64,000 nucleotides of DNA, from assembly GCA_050248155.1 (NCBI GenBank), contig JBFWSW010000013.1, positions 25,884 to 89,883 of the forward strand, read 5' to 3'. Below the pieces are notes generated by a model. That model searched no databases and was not told the DNA's origin. It saw only the letters and a list, made by a program, of their open reading frames with translations. The DNA is from VFMC01 sp050248155 (lineage in GTDB: Bacteria > Actinomycetota > Acidimicrobiia > Acidimicrobiales > Ilumatobacteraceae). A program made the translations under genes and the position numbers. Below, one piece after another: positions 25,786 to 34,264 of the stretch. Every line of letters begins with the position of its first letter. Position 1 is the stretch's first letter.

Positions 25786-26917
25786 TGCCGGGCCGCGGGA
25801 CGCGCAGCACCTTCGGCCGGAACCGCCGTGACGGCATGCGATCGCTCGACCACTGCGCGGGTGGTGCCATGACCAGCGCGCACAGCTGCAAGAGGACCTC
25901 GTCGTAGTTCACTCGCCAGCCGGCGAAGTCGCGCCACGCCTGATCGCGATCGGCGACGAGCGGGATGTCCTCGGCCGCGAGCTGATCGAGGAGCGCGTCG
26001 AACTCGTCGCGGGTGACCGAGATCGGATCGTCGGGTCGTGGCGACGGGTCGTACGGGATCTGGAAGAAGTCGGCGACGCGGCGCAAGCAGAGGTACCCGG
26101 AACGCAGCAGCACCGCCGCCTGGCCGTCGCGCTCGCAGTCGATCGCCGACGCGGTGATCGCCGCCGTGTCGAGCACGCAACCAGCGGCCGTGATCCAGCT
26201 CCGCTCGGGGTGCGGCGATCGGAAGAACACCAGCGACGGCTGGCTGGTGTGGCTCTCCTCGATGTCGACGAACCACTGCTCCCACCGGCTGAACAGATCG
26301 TCGTCCAGCCGGTGCAGCCAGCCGATCCGCCGGTAGCGGACGAGCAGCTCGGAGGGCGACGGCGGCAGCCCCGCCCGGACCTCGAGCATGCCGACGAGCG
26401 CCTCGCGGCGGCTGAAGGCGGAGTAGATGGTCGGCAGGTACGAGATCATCAACGTGACCACACCGAGCCCGATGCCGGCCTCGAGAAACGCGAGCGCCAC
26501 CCGTGCGGTGCCGGGCGGTCGCACGAAGCCGAGGGTGAGCAGCGACGACCCACTCGTCACGAACGCCTGGCCGAATGGGTGCACACCGGTGCCCCAGTCG
26601 AAGAAGGTGAAGCCGAACACGATCACCGCACCCCACACTGCCGGGAGCGTCACGAGCGCGAGCGGCGCGTAGGGCGCCATGACGCGGTCGCGCACGATGA
26701 ACGATCGGTTGGGTCGGGCGATGCCGTCGAAGACCCGACGCCACGCGAGGAAGTGCGCTCGGGTCAGCCGGGCGGGATAGGCGCGGGGGACGACCACCGT
26801 CTTCAACGCGGACGACAGGGTGCCGAGCACCATCGCGATCCCGACGACGACGGCGACGACCTGCACGGCGAGCACGCCGTGCACTCTGGCACAGCGGGCG
26901 CCGTAGTCTCTCGCCAT
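25766..26917 (-). CDS. Ion-channel-like membrane protein
   Basis: Up to 383 residues. An N-terminal helix (about 14-34), then two helices (about 88-108 and 133-153) flanking a re-entrant segment GQAFVTSGSSLLTLGF that resembles a K+-channel pore helix and degenerate filter, then a large soluble C-terminal domain of about 220 residues. The absence of a TVGYG-type filter makes potassium selectivity doubtful. The ATG at 26917 overlaps the divergent ATG of the Ddn-like gene (CATG, 26915-26918); an in-frame GTG 14 codons downstream, just before the first helix, is a plausible true start. Confidence 0.6.
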   Translation of the reverse strand: MARDYGARCARVHGVLAVQVVAVVVGIAMVLGTLSSALKTVVVPRAYPARLTRAHFLAWRRVFDGIARPNRSFIVRDRVMAPYAPLALVTLPAVWGAVIVFGFTFFDWGTGVHPFGQAFVTSGSSLLTLGFVRPPGTARVALAFLEAGIGLGVVTLMISYLPTIYSAFSRREALVGMLEVRAGLPPSPSELLVRYRRIGWLHRLDDDLFSRWEQWFVDIEESHTSQPSLVFFRSPHPERSWITAAGCVLDTAAITASAIDCERDGQAAVLLRSGYLCLRRVADFFQIPYDPSPRPDDPISVTRDEFDALLDQLAAEDIPLVADRDQAWRDFAGWRVNYDEVLLQLCALVMAPPAQWSSDRMPSRRFRPKVLRVPRPGIKPSSA

Positions 26918-27362
26918 GGAACTGCACGGCGAGTACTCCCCCAGCACGCTCGGTTGGGTCCGTGACCAGGTCGAGGCCTATGAACGCTCGGGCGGGACCG
27001 AGGCCAACACCCTGCGCGACAGCGGCATCCCGATCATCGTCGTCACCATGCGTGGCAACAAGACCGGCAAGGTTCGCAAGATCGCGCTGATGCGCGTCGA
27101 GCACGGTGGCGAGTACGCGATCGTGGCCTCGTACGGCGGGGCACCGAAGCACCCCGTCTGGTACCACAACCTGATGGCCGATCCGACGAACGTGACCATC
27201 CAGGACGGTCCCGAGCCGTTCCCGGTCACCGTGCGCGAGCTGGAGGGCGACGAGCGGCAGACCTGGTGGGATCGGGCGGTGGCGGTGTTCCCGAACTACG
27301 CCGAGTACCAGGCCAAGACCGAGCGCCGCATCCCGGTTCTCTTGGCTTCGCCCCGTTCGTAG
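26916..27362 (+). CDS. Ddn-like deazaflavin (F420)-dependent nitroreductase family protein
   Basis: A 148-residue split-beta-barrel protein of the F420-binding FDOR/Ddn group: ESG-like IPIIVVTMRGNKTGKVRKIALMRVEHGGEYAIVASYGGAPKHPVWYHNL is the cofactor-binding core. Relatives reduce nitro compounds, quinones or fatty acids with F420H2. TAGTCT (26904-26909), 6 nt before the ATG, marks a leaderless start, which makes this the better-supported of the two overlapping divergent starts. Confidence 0.87.
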   Translation: MELHGEYSPSTLGWVRDQVEAYERSGGTEANTLRDSGIPIIVVTMRGNKTGKVRKIALMRVEHGGEYAIVASYGGAPKHPVWYHNLMADPTNVTIQDGPEPFPVTVRELEGDERQTWWDRAVAVFPNYAEYQAKTERRIPVLLASPRS

Positions 27363-27440
27363 CGATCCACGCCCGACGGTTCTCTCGATCGAACCCGGCC
27401 CGGAGAAACCCCGTCACACCCCCCGATCATCGTTGGGGGC

Positions 27441-27650
27441 ATGGCAACTCGCTCCACCGCCACCAGCACCATCGACCGGCCCGACGCTCCGCAACAGCTG
27501 ACGCTGCTGCCGGTGTCGCCGCTGCCCGTCCAGTTCCGGCTCGACCGCCGCACCCGCGAGCGCGGTCTCGCCCACATCGCAGAGATCCGGCGGCAGCTGG
27601 CCGCCAACGCCTCGCGTCGCTCGACCAGCGACGACCGGCGAGCAGCGTGA
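27441..27650 (+). CDS. Small hypothetical protein (69 aa)
   Basis: A 69-residue basic protein, with a disordered N-terminus, a PLPVQFRLDRRTRERGLAHIAEIRRQLA helix region and a Ser/Arg tail. No named family is recognised. CATCGT at 27428-27433 (one mismatch to TANNNT) lies 7 nt upstream. It converges with the LLM gene that ends at 27660. Confidence 0.5.
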   Translation: MATRSTATSTIDRPDAPQQLTLLPVSPLPVQFRLDRRTRERGLAHIAEIRRQLAANASRRSTSDDRRAA

Positions 27651-27659
27651 TGGTACCCG

Positions 27660-28643
27660 TCAGCCGGCCGAGGGCGCGAGGGCGCGGACGGCGTCCCAGT
27701 ACTTCAGCTCGGGGTCCAACGGCATGATGGCCAACGACGTCGTGGTCACCCCGTTGTCGAAGTAGCGCTGGATCTTGGCCCGGCAGTCCGCCGGCGAGCC
27801 GTGCACGACGAGCTCGTCCACCAGGCTGTCGGGGATCGCGTCGAGGGCGCCCTGGCGATCCCCCGCCTGCCATGCATCCCACATGGGCCGAAGTGTGTCG
27901 CCTCGGCCCAGCCACCGATGGAACTCGGCGTACACCGGCACGTTCAGATATGCGGCGATCGCCCGCTTTCCGCCTGCTCGGACGGCATCGGCGTTCTCGC
28001 TCGGACAGCAGAAGATCCGGCACACGATCTCCTTGTCGGCGCCACCGGCGGCGTCCCGCACCACCCCCGCGACCTGCGTGACATCGGAGTCGCTCAACCA
28101 GTTGATGATCGCCCCGTCGGCTTCGCGCGCGGCCAGCTTCAGCATGCCCTCGCGCAGCGCGGCGACCAGGATGGGCGGTGCCTGCTCTGGTCTCACCCCC
28201 AGGCGAAACCCCTGGATCTCGAATGTGTCGTACTGCTTGGCCACCTTCTCGCCGCTCAGGGCGTCGCGCAGGAATCGCACGATGTCGCGCACCTTGCGGT
28301 ACGGCTCGACGAAAGGCACTCCGTTCCATCGCTCGACGATGACGTTGCTGCTCGAACCGATGCCGATCGCGAACCGGCCGGGCGCGGCATCGGCAAGCGA
28401 TGCGACGGATTGCGCGAAGCAGGCCGGCGACCGCGTGTAGGCGGGCACGATGGCGGTGCCCAACCGCAGGCGCGGCTCCCACGCGGCAGCCATCGCCAGC
28501 GGGGTGAACGCATCGTGCGCGTCGGCCTCGGCCGACCAGATGTCGGTGTATCCGAGGTCGACCAGCTCGTGCAGGTTGTCCTGATGGCTGTGCAGCGGTC
28601 CGGGCAGCGGCACCGTCATCCCAGGCCTGATCGGCAGCGTCAT
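27660..28643 (-). CDS. LLM-class F420-dependent oxidoreductase
   Basis: A 327-residue luciferase-like monooxygenase-family protein: LGYTDIWSAEADAHDAFTP, LRLGTAIVPAYTRSP, GRFAIGIGSSS and the C-terminal VVHGSPADCRAKIQRYFDNGVTT are typical of F420-dependent actinobacterial members. The ATG at 28643 has GGAGGG upstream and overlaps the stop of the thioesterase gene (ATGA, 28640-28643), so the two are probably co-translated and act on related substrates. Confidence 0.87.
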   Translation of the reverse strand: MTLPIRPGMTVPLPGPLHSHQDNLHELVDLGYTDIWSAEADAHDAFTPLAMAAAWEPRLRLGTAIVPAYTRSPACFAQSVASLADAAPGRFAIGIGSSSNVIVERWNGVPFVEPYRKVRDIVRFLRDALSGEKVAKQYDTFEIQGFRLGVRPEQAPPILVAALREGMLKLAAREADGAIINWLSDSDVTQVAGVVRDAAGGADKEIVCRIFCCPSENADAVRAGGKRAIAAYLNVPVYAEFHRWLGRGDTLRPMWDAWQAGDRQGALDAIPDSLVDELVVHGSPADCRAKIQRYFDNGVTTTSLAIMPLDPELKYWDAVRALAPSAG

Positions 28644-29485
28644 GTCGTTCCCTCCGTGTGGTCGTGTGCGGTCGTCAAGGGTTCGTCGTCCTTCCAGAAG
28701 CGGACGATGCAGCTCTGGCTCGCGGTCGCGAGCAGGGTGCCGTCCTCCGCGAACATGTGCACCAAGCCATGACCGAACCCGCGCTCGACAGCGTGCACCC
28801 TGATGTCGAGCAGCACCCATTCCGTCGGCACGAGGTGCACCACCCGCAAGGTGTTGTCGAGGCTGTTCCCGCCACCTCTGATGCCGAGCGCCTGGCCCAC
28901 ACCCATCGGCACGAAGTCGCCGAGCACCGCCAGAGCAGCCGCGTCGACCCCCTCGATCACATCAGGGATGCGGGCCCACATGCGCGTCTGCCCGTCGCCG
29001 TGGACGCCGTCGAGGTCGTCGAAGTGCCGCCCCTTCACCAGCCGCTGCTCGAGACGGTCGTTGATCGTGCCGTCGACAGGCCGCCGGAACGGGCGGGGGT
29101 CGGCCGCCGACGGTGCGGGCACGGGCGGCTTCGTCTCCCATTGACCGGACTGGTCGAACGGACGGTTCCCGAGCGCCGCGTTCACCGTCAGGATCTCACG
29201 GTTCCCCACGTGGCAGACAGCGCGCGCCTGGGTCATCTGATGGCCCTCGACCGCGATGACCACGTCGACATCCACCACCTCGCCGGTTCGCGCGTACGAC
29301 AGGTACTGCGCCGTGGCCCAGATGCAGTCGCGTCGCGACGTGCCCTCCATGGCCGAGATCGCTGCGCCGAGACCGCACCCGCCGAACAGGAAGCTGGCCG
29401 ACGTGCACAGGCTCGGCGTCACCTCGAAGCTCCACCGGAACGGGTTGTGGCTCTGGGCGAGACCGAGGAAGCTCCGGGTGTCCAT
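28640..29485 (-). CDS. Acyl-CoA thioesterase-like double hotdog protein
   Basis: A 281-residue protein with two hotdog-like halves: the N-half carries FLFGGCGLGAAISAMEG, an ACOT/TesB-like helix, and the C-half ends in VHAVERGFGHGLVHMFAEDGTLLATASQSCIVRFW, the TesB-type closing strand. It would hydrolyse acyl-CoA thioesters. TAGTGT on the minus strand (29496-29501) lies 10 nt upstream of the ATG. First gene of a two-gene unit with the LLM oxidoreductase. Confidence 0.82.
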   Translation of the reverse strand: MDTRSFLGLAQSHNPFRWSFEVTPSLCTSASFLFGGCGLGAAISAMEGTSRRDCIWATAQYLSYARTGEVVDVDVVIAVEGHQMTQARAVCHVGNREILTVNAALGNRPFDQSGQWETKPPVPAPSAADPRPFRRPVDGTINDRLEQRLVKGRHFDDLDGVHGDGQTRMWARIPDVIEGVDAAALAVLGDFVPMGVGQALGIRGGGNSLDNTLRVVHLVPTEWVLLDIRVHAVERGFGHGLVHMFAEDGTLLATASQSCIVRFWKDDEPLTTAHDHTEGTT

Positions 29486-29525
29486 GGCACGGGCGACACT
29501 ACGCAACACGCAGTAGGGTCGCCGC

Positions 29526-30956
29526 ATGGGGGATGCACCGTGGCAAGGTGATGCCTGCTCGCTCGTCGACGAGTTCCGTGCGGGCCGGCGGTCACCGCTC
29601 GACGAGCTGCGCGCGACGTACGAGGCGATCGACGCGAGCGATCTGAACGCGTTCTGCCACCTGCCGCGCGACGAGGCCGAGGCGGCGGCTCGCGCTGCTG
29701 ACGTCAGCAAGCCCTTCGGAGGTGTGCCGATCGGGGTGAAGGAGCTCGACGAGGTCGAAGGGTGGCCCGCGACCGAGGCATGCGCGGCGTTCACCGACCG
29801 GATCGCGCCGCACACCTCCGTCATGGTGCAACGCCTCCGCGACGTCGGCGGGGCCGTGCTCGCCGGGCAGACCACGGCCAGCGAGTTCGGTGGCGTCAAC
29901 CTCACCCGATCGGTCATCCACGGCACGACCCACAACCCGTGGCAGCACGGTCGCACGCCGGGCGGGTCGTCGGGCGGCAGTGCGGCCGCCGTGGCGGGCG
30001 GGCTGGTCACGATCGCGACCGGCGGCGACGGGGGCGGTTCGATCCGCATCCCGGCCGGCTTCACCGGGCTGTTCGGGCTGAAGGCGACCTTCGGCCGCAT
30101 CCCGCGCGCTCCACGGGTGCAGGTGGGCAACTACACCTCGGTCGTCGGGTGCATGGCGCGCAGCGTGCGCGACACGGCCCGCTGGTTCGACGTCTGCAAC
30201 GGCCACGACGCGCGCGACATGTTCAGCCTGCCGCGCGTCGACGGCTGGGAGCGCAACCTCGGCAGCTTCCTGCCCGATCTCCGCGGCGCACGCGTCGCCG
30301 TCGTCGCCGACTGGGGTGGCGCCGTCGTGTCGCCGACGATGTGGGAGGTGCTCGCCGAGGCGGCTGATCACCTGATCGCGCTGGTCGGCTTGCGGCGCGT
30401 CGAGATCGACACCGAACTGCCGTCGATGGGCGCGGCGTGGGGCATCAGCGGCACCATCGCCGTGCACGCCGCGCTGGCCGACGCCTGGCCGGACTGTGCG
30501 GACATCCTCACTCCCGAGATGCGTTACAGCCTCGAACGGGCGCCGGCACGCTACGGGCTCGAGGCGCGGGCGAAGATCGAGGAACGGCGGATGGAGCTGA
30601 ACGAACGCATGGCCGCGATCTTCGACCCGGTCGACGGCGTCGACTTCGTCATCACGGCGAGCAACCCCGACGTCGCCTTCGACGCCGACGGCCCCCTGCC
30701 ACGCGAGTTCGGTGGCGTGCACGGCGGCACCGGCAACAACGGGCGGCTCACCTTCCCCGCCAACCTGCACGGCAGTGCCGCGGCGTCGATCCCCTCCGGG
30801 TTCGTCGACGCCCCCGGCGGGCCGCTGCCGGTGGGTCTGCAGGTGGTCGGCCGGCACTTCGACGAGCAGCGGTTGCTCGACCTGTCGCTCGCGATGGAGC
30901 GGAGCCGCCCGTGGCCACTCACGACGGCGGCCGCTGCGACCTCCCAGGTGAAATAA
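29526..30956 (+). CDS. Amidase (amidase signature family)
   Basis: A 476-residue amidase with the Ser-cisSer-Lys triad in place: Lys72 in GVPIGVKELDE, the cis-Ser in TPGGSSGGS (148/149) and the nucleophile Ser172 in GGSIRIPA. It hydrolyses an amide; the substrate is not deducible, and GatA is unlikely because gatB/gatC are absent from the neighbourhood. TAGGGT (29514-29519) is 6 nt before the ATG. Confidence 0.9.
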   Translation: MGDAPWQGDACSLVDEFRAGRRSPLDELRATYEAIDASDLNAFCHLPRDEAEAAARAADVSKPFGGVPIGVKELDEVEGWPATEACAAFTDRIAPHTSVMVQRLRDVGGAVLAGQTTASEFGGVNLTRSVIHGTTHNPWQHGRTPGGSSGGSAAAVAGGLVTIATGGDGGGSIRIPAGFTGLFGLKATFGRIPRAPRVQVGNYTSVVGCMARSVRDTARWFDVCNGHDARDMFSLPRVDGWERNLGSFLPDLRGARVAVVADWGGAVVSPTMWEVLAEAADHLIALVGLRRVEIDTELPSMGAAWGISGTIAVHAALADAWPDCADILTPEMRYSLERAPARYGLEARAKIEERRMELNERMAAIFDPVDGVDFVITASNPDVAFDADGPLPREFGGVHGGTGNNGRLTFPANLHGSAAASIPSGFVDAPGGPLPVGLQVVGRHFDEQRLLDLSLAMERSRPWPLTTAAAATSQVK

Positions 30957-30992
30957 ATTCACAAGCGACGACTTTCGTATTAAAGTCGCTGC
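30957..30992 (+). promoter_or_regulatory. Promoter with palindromic operator for the MFS gene
   Basis: An AT-richer island. CGACTTT (30969-30975) and AAAGTCG (30982-30988) form a perfect 7-bp inverted repeat with a 6-nt centre. The right arm overlaps TAAAGT (30981-30986), which sits 6 nt before the GTG start. A repressor bound here would block the -10. The cognate regulator is not adjacent. Confidence 0.6.
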
Positions 30993-32351
30993 GTGTCCCT
31001 GACCGTCCCGATGTCCGCCCGGCTCGACGCCAACCAACGCCTGCTGGCGATCGGGCTCGTGCTCGGGGTCACGCTCGTCGCCTTCGAGACCACTGCCGTC
31101 ATCACGGCGCTGCCCACGATCACCGACGAGCTCGGCGGCGACTCGCTGTACGGCGTCGCCCTCGCCAGCTACACCCTCGCCGACCTCGTGGCGCTGGTCG
31201 CCACGGGGTTGCTCGCCGACCGCTTCGGGCCACGCCGCCCGTTCCTGCTCGCGATCACGACCTTCATCGCCGGCCTCGTGGTGGCCGGAACCGCCGACTC
31301 GATGGTCGTCGTCGTCATCGGACGGACCCTGCAGGGAGCGGGCACGGGCGGGTTCGCGCCCCTCGCCTACGTGTTGGTGAAGCGCGCGTTCCCCGACGAC
31401 CGTCAGCCGATGATGTATGCGTGGTTGTCCGCCGGTTGGGTCCTGCCCAGCCTGGTCGCGCCCGCCTTTGCCGGCGTCGTCACCGACCACGCGGGGTGGG
31501 AGTGGGTGTTCCTCAGCATCGTCCCGGCCGCGGTCGCCGTGGGGGCCGTCGCCAGCCGTCCGATGCGCGCGTACGGCCCGGCCACCGACGGCCAGGCCGA
31601 CTCACCGAAGCGGCTCGTGTACGCGCTCGGCGCCGCCGGTGGAGTCGGCGCGCTGGTGGTCGGACTGCGATCCGAGCACGTGATCACGATCGCCGCCGCA
31701 TCGGTGGGCGGCGTGCTGCTCGCGGTCCCGATGATCCGCCGCCTGCTGCCGACCGGCTTCTTCCGAGCGCGCCGCGGGCTGCCCGCGCTCCTGTCGTGCC
31801 GAGTGCTCGCCACGGCCACGTTCCTCGGCGTCGACAGCTTCATCCCGCTCGCAGCCGACCGCATCCACGGCGCGACCGCCGTCGTGCAGGGGTTCGTCAT
31901 CGTCGGTGCCGCCGTGTCGTGGACCGCCGGGCAGGCGTTCATGTCGCGCCGGACCCACATCCCCACACACGTGCCGGTGCGCGCCGGCTTCTGCCTGCTG
32001 ATCGCCGGCACGGTGCTCGTCGCGCCGGTGCTGTGGAGCGGGTGGCCGCTGTGGGTGACGTTCCTGTCGTGGCCCATCGGCGGGCTCGGCATGGGCATCT
32101 TGTTCAACCCGACGACGGTCGCGGCGATGAGCTTCGCCGAGCCCGGTCGGGAGGGCACGGTGAGCGGGCAGACGCACTTCTCCGATGCGCTCGGGTTCTC
32201 CCTCATGGGCGGCATCGGCGGCGCCACGGTCGCAGTCGCCGACCGCACCTCGCTCGACCTGCGCGCTGCGCTCGCCGTGAACTTCGGCCTCGCGATCGGC
32301 TGCGCCGTCCTCGGCCTGATCGCCAGCCGGGGCATCCGCCGCACCACCTGA
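30993..32351 (+). CDS. MFS transporter (multidrug efflux type)
   Basis: A 452-residue major facilitator with about 14 hydrophobic segments. TTAVITALPTITDELGG in TM1, LADRFGPRRPFLL (motif A, loop 2-3), GRTLQGAGTGGFAPLAYVLVKRAFP and GWEWVFLSIVPAAVAVG are typical of DHA2-like drug:H+ antiporters. The substrate is unknown. GTG start at the leaderless position after TAAAGT; an ATG six codons later is an alternative. Probably induced via the palindrome at 30969-30988. Confidence 0.88.
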   Translation: MSLTVPMSARLDANQRLLAIGLVLGVTLVAFETTAVITALPTITDELGGDSLYGVALASYTLADLVALVATGLLADRFGPRRPFLLAITTFIAGLVVAGTADSMVVVVIGRTLQGAGTGGFAPLAYVLVKRAFPDDRQPMMYAWLSAGWVLPSLVAPAFAGVVTDHAGWEWVFLSIVPAAVAVGAVASRPMRAYGPATDGQADSPKRLVYALGAAGGVGALVVGLRSEHVITIAAASVGGVLLAVPMIRRLLPTGFFRARRGLPALLSCRVLATATFLGVDSFIPLAADRIHGATAVVQGFVIVGAAVSWTAGQAFMSRRTHIPTHVPVRAGFCLLIAGTVLVAPVLWSGWPLWVTFLSWPIGGLGMGILFNPTTVAAMSFAEPGREGTVSGQTHFSDALGFSLMGGIGGATVAVADRTSLDLRAALAVNFGLAIGCAVLGLIASRGIRRTT

Positions 32352-32372
32352 CGCCCGCCCATCCCACCCTCC

Positions 32373-32419
32373 AACTTCGGCAGTCCGACGTCGGTCACCG
32401 ACCTCCCACTGCCAAGGTT
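32373..32419. repeat. Palindromic repeat, family A copy 1
   Basis: Outer arms AACTTCGGCAGT (32373-32384) and ACTGCCAAGGTT (32408-32419) pair at 10 of 12 positions, with an inner GTCGGTcACCGAC. The same design recurs at 32440 and 36871. It follows the MFS stop by 21 nt and could act as a terminator hairpin or REP-like element. Confidence 0.65.
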
Positions 32420-32439
32420 CCCGGACGGCCGTGATCTCC

Positions 32440-32474
32440 GGCAGTCCGCGGTCGGTCACCGACACGGGACTGCC
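32440..32474. repeat. Palindromic repeat, family A copy 2
   Basis: Perfect 8-bp outer arms GGCAGTCC (32440-32447) and GGACTGCC (32467-32474) enclose a perfect inner palindrome GTCGGTcACCGAC (32451-32463). It lies 20 nt after copy 1 and shortly before the promoter of the O-antigen ligase-like gene. Confidence 0.7.
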
Positions 32475-32512
32475 CAAGTTGGAATGGAACCGGATGCGTA
32501 CGGTGGGCGTGT

Positions 32513-34264
32513 ATGAGGGTGCGCGCCGCTTCGCTCGTCCTGGCCGCGCTCGTGGTGGGATCGGTGGTCGCAGTCGACCCGGACGGGCTCGCGCCGTTCG
32601 GCCCCCTCCGGTGGCTGACGATCTCGACGCTGGGCCTCGCCGGAGCAGGCCTCGCGTGGTGGAGGGGCCGGCGACGGCTCGACCGTCGTTCGACGCTTCT
32701 CTGGATCGCGTTGCTCGTCCTGCTGACAGCGGCGGCCCTCGTGGGCGACGACGTGCCGACGGCGCTGCTGGGCGAGCCCACCCGCCATCTCGGTCTTTTC
32801 GCATGGATGCTGTTCGCACTGCTGTTCTGTGCAGGCCAACAGCTCGACGCCTCTGGCGTTCAGGTGCTCGCCCGCGCGAGCGTGGTGGCCACCGCCGGGA
32901 TCGGCGTGTGGTCGGTGTGGGAACGGATCGCCGGCCCGCCGATCGACCTCGCGGTCGAGACCGATCGTCTCACCGGCCCGTACGGCTCGGCTGCCGTGCT
33001 GGGCGCCGCGTGCTGCCTCCTCGTCCCGGTCTGCTGTGCCGTCCTCGTCGACCGGGGCGAGCAGCGCGGCTGGCGCTCCGTCGCAGCCGTCGCGGCAACG
33101 GCCGGTGGTTGGGTGCTGATCGAATCCGGGTCACGTGCGGCCTGGGTGGGCTCGGCCGCATCAGTCGCCGTGGTGGTTGGCCTCGCGCGGCCCTCCCGGC
33201 GGGCGCTGCTCACGAGCGCAGCGGTCGTGTTCGCGCTGGTCGCCGTCGCTGCGCCCCGAGCCGCCGAGCTCACCGAGCGGGCGGGCGGATCGACCTCGCG
33301 CCTCGACGAGTGGCGCGTCGCCACGCGGGTGATCGCCGATCATCCGTTCATCGGGGTCGGCCCCGAGGGCTACCGCATCGCGGTCTCGGAGGGCATCGAC
33401 CGCACCTACGAGCGCGAGCACAGCAGAGATCTCGTACTCCCCGATCGCGCGCACAGCGGGCCGCTCGACGTCTCCTTGAGCGGCGGGATCGCCGCCGCGC
33501 TCGCCTACCTCGGTCTCGTGGTCATGGTGTGCGTCCGCGCCGGCCGGGCGCTCGGTGCGGCACGGCGTTCGCCGACGTTGGCCGGCCTCGCTGTGGGTGT
33601 CATCGCCTACTCGGTGCAGCAGCTGCTCCTCTTCCCCCTCGCCGAGCTCGACCCGCTGTGGTGGCTGTTCGCCGGAGCGATCGTCGCAGCCACCGACGTG
33701 CGAAGGGTCGCCGCGCCGGTGACCTGGGCACGGTGGCCGGCCGCTGCGGCGCTCGTCTGCGCACCTCTCGCCCTCGCAGCGGGCACCCTCGGAGTCGCCG
33801 CCGACCGCCTCGCTGCGACGGCACTCGCCGAGCGCGATCCGGAGGCTGCGATCGATGCCGCCGAACGAGCGGTGCGGCTGCGGCCCGACGACGTGCGCTT
33901 TCGCATGGTCGCCGCCGAGGTGCTGTCAGAGCGTGGCACCCTCGCCGACGTCGACGAGGCGATCCAGCACACCCGCTCGGCGCTCGACTGGTCGCCGAAC
34001 GACCCCATCGCGGCCGACCGGCATGCGAGCCTGCTCATCGACCGCGCCGTGATCACCGGCGATCCCGCTGACGTCGACCGCGCGGTGCGCGCCTGGCGCC
34101 GGCTGGTCGAGCGTGATCCTCTGCGGGCGCGATGGCAGGTGCAGCTCGGCCGCGCCGCGGCGCTCGACGGTGACGAGGCCACGGCCCGCCGGGCCTGGGC
34201 CACTGCTGCGGACCTCGGCAGCGAGACAGCCGTCGCCCTGCTGGCCGGGCTGGACGCACGATGA
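32513..34264 (+). CDS. O-antigen ligase/polymerase (Wzy-like) membrane protein with C-terminal TPR-like region
   Basis: A 583-residue protein. Roughly 12 hydrophobic helices span 1-430. The periplasmic-loop block ESGSRAAWVG, then RLDEWRVATRVIADHPFIGVGPEGYR and DRAHSGPLD is the Wzy_C/WaaL signature, which fits transfer or polymerisation of lipid-linked glycans at the outer face. The C-terminal 130 residues are helical repeats (EAAIDAAERAVRLRPDDVRFRMVAAEVL) like TPRs. TACGGT (32499-32504) is 8 nt before the ATG. Its stop overlaps the sigma-factor ATG (34261-34264). Confidence 0.82.
   Translation: MRVRAASLVLAALVVGSVVAVDPDGLAPFGPLRWLTISTLGLAGAGLAWWRGRRRLDRRSTLLWIALLVLLTAAALVGDDVPTALLGEPTRHLGLFAWMLFALLFCAGQQLDASGVQVLARASVVATAGIGVWSVWERIAGPPIDLAVETDRLTGPYGSAAVLGAACCLLVPVCCAVLVDRGEQRGWRSVAAVAATAGGWVLIESGSRAAWVGSAASVAVVVGLARPSRRALLTSAAVVFALVAVAAPRAAELTERAGGSTSRLDEWRVATRVIADHPFIGVGPEGYRIAVSEGIDRTYEREHSRDLVLPDRAHSGPLDVSLSGGIAAALAYLGLVVMVCVRAGRALGAARRSPTLAGLAVGVIAYSVQQLLLFPLAELDPLWWLFAGAIVAATDVRRVAAPVTWARWPAAAALVCAPLALAAGTLGVAADRLAATALAERDPEAAIDAAERAVRLRPDDVRFRMVAAEVLSERGTLADVDEAIQHTRSALDWSPNDPIAADRHASLLIDRAVITGDPADVDRAVRAWRRLVERDPLRARWQVQLGRAAALDGDEATARRAWATAADLGSETAVALLAGLDAR

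Noticed and set aside
29526..30956. Amidase as GatA
   Set aside because: No gatB or gatC nearby; amidase-signature enzymes are numerous and the flanks do not suggest tRNA amidation.
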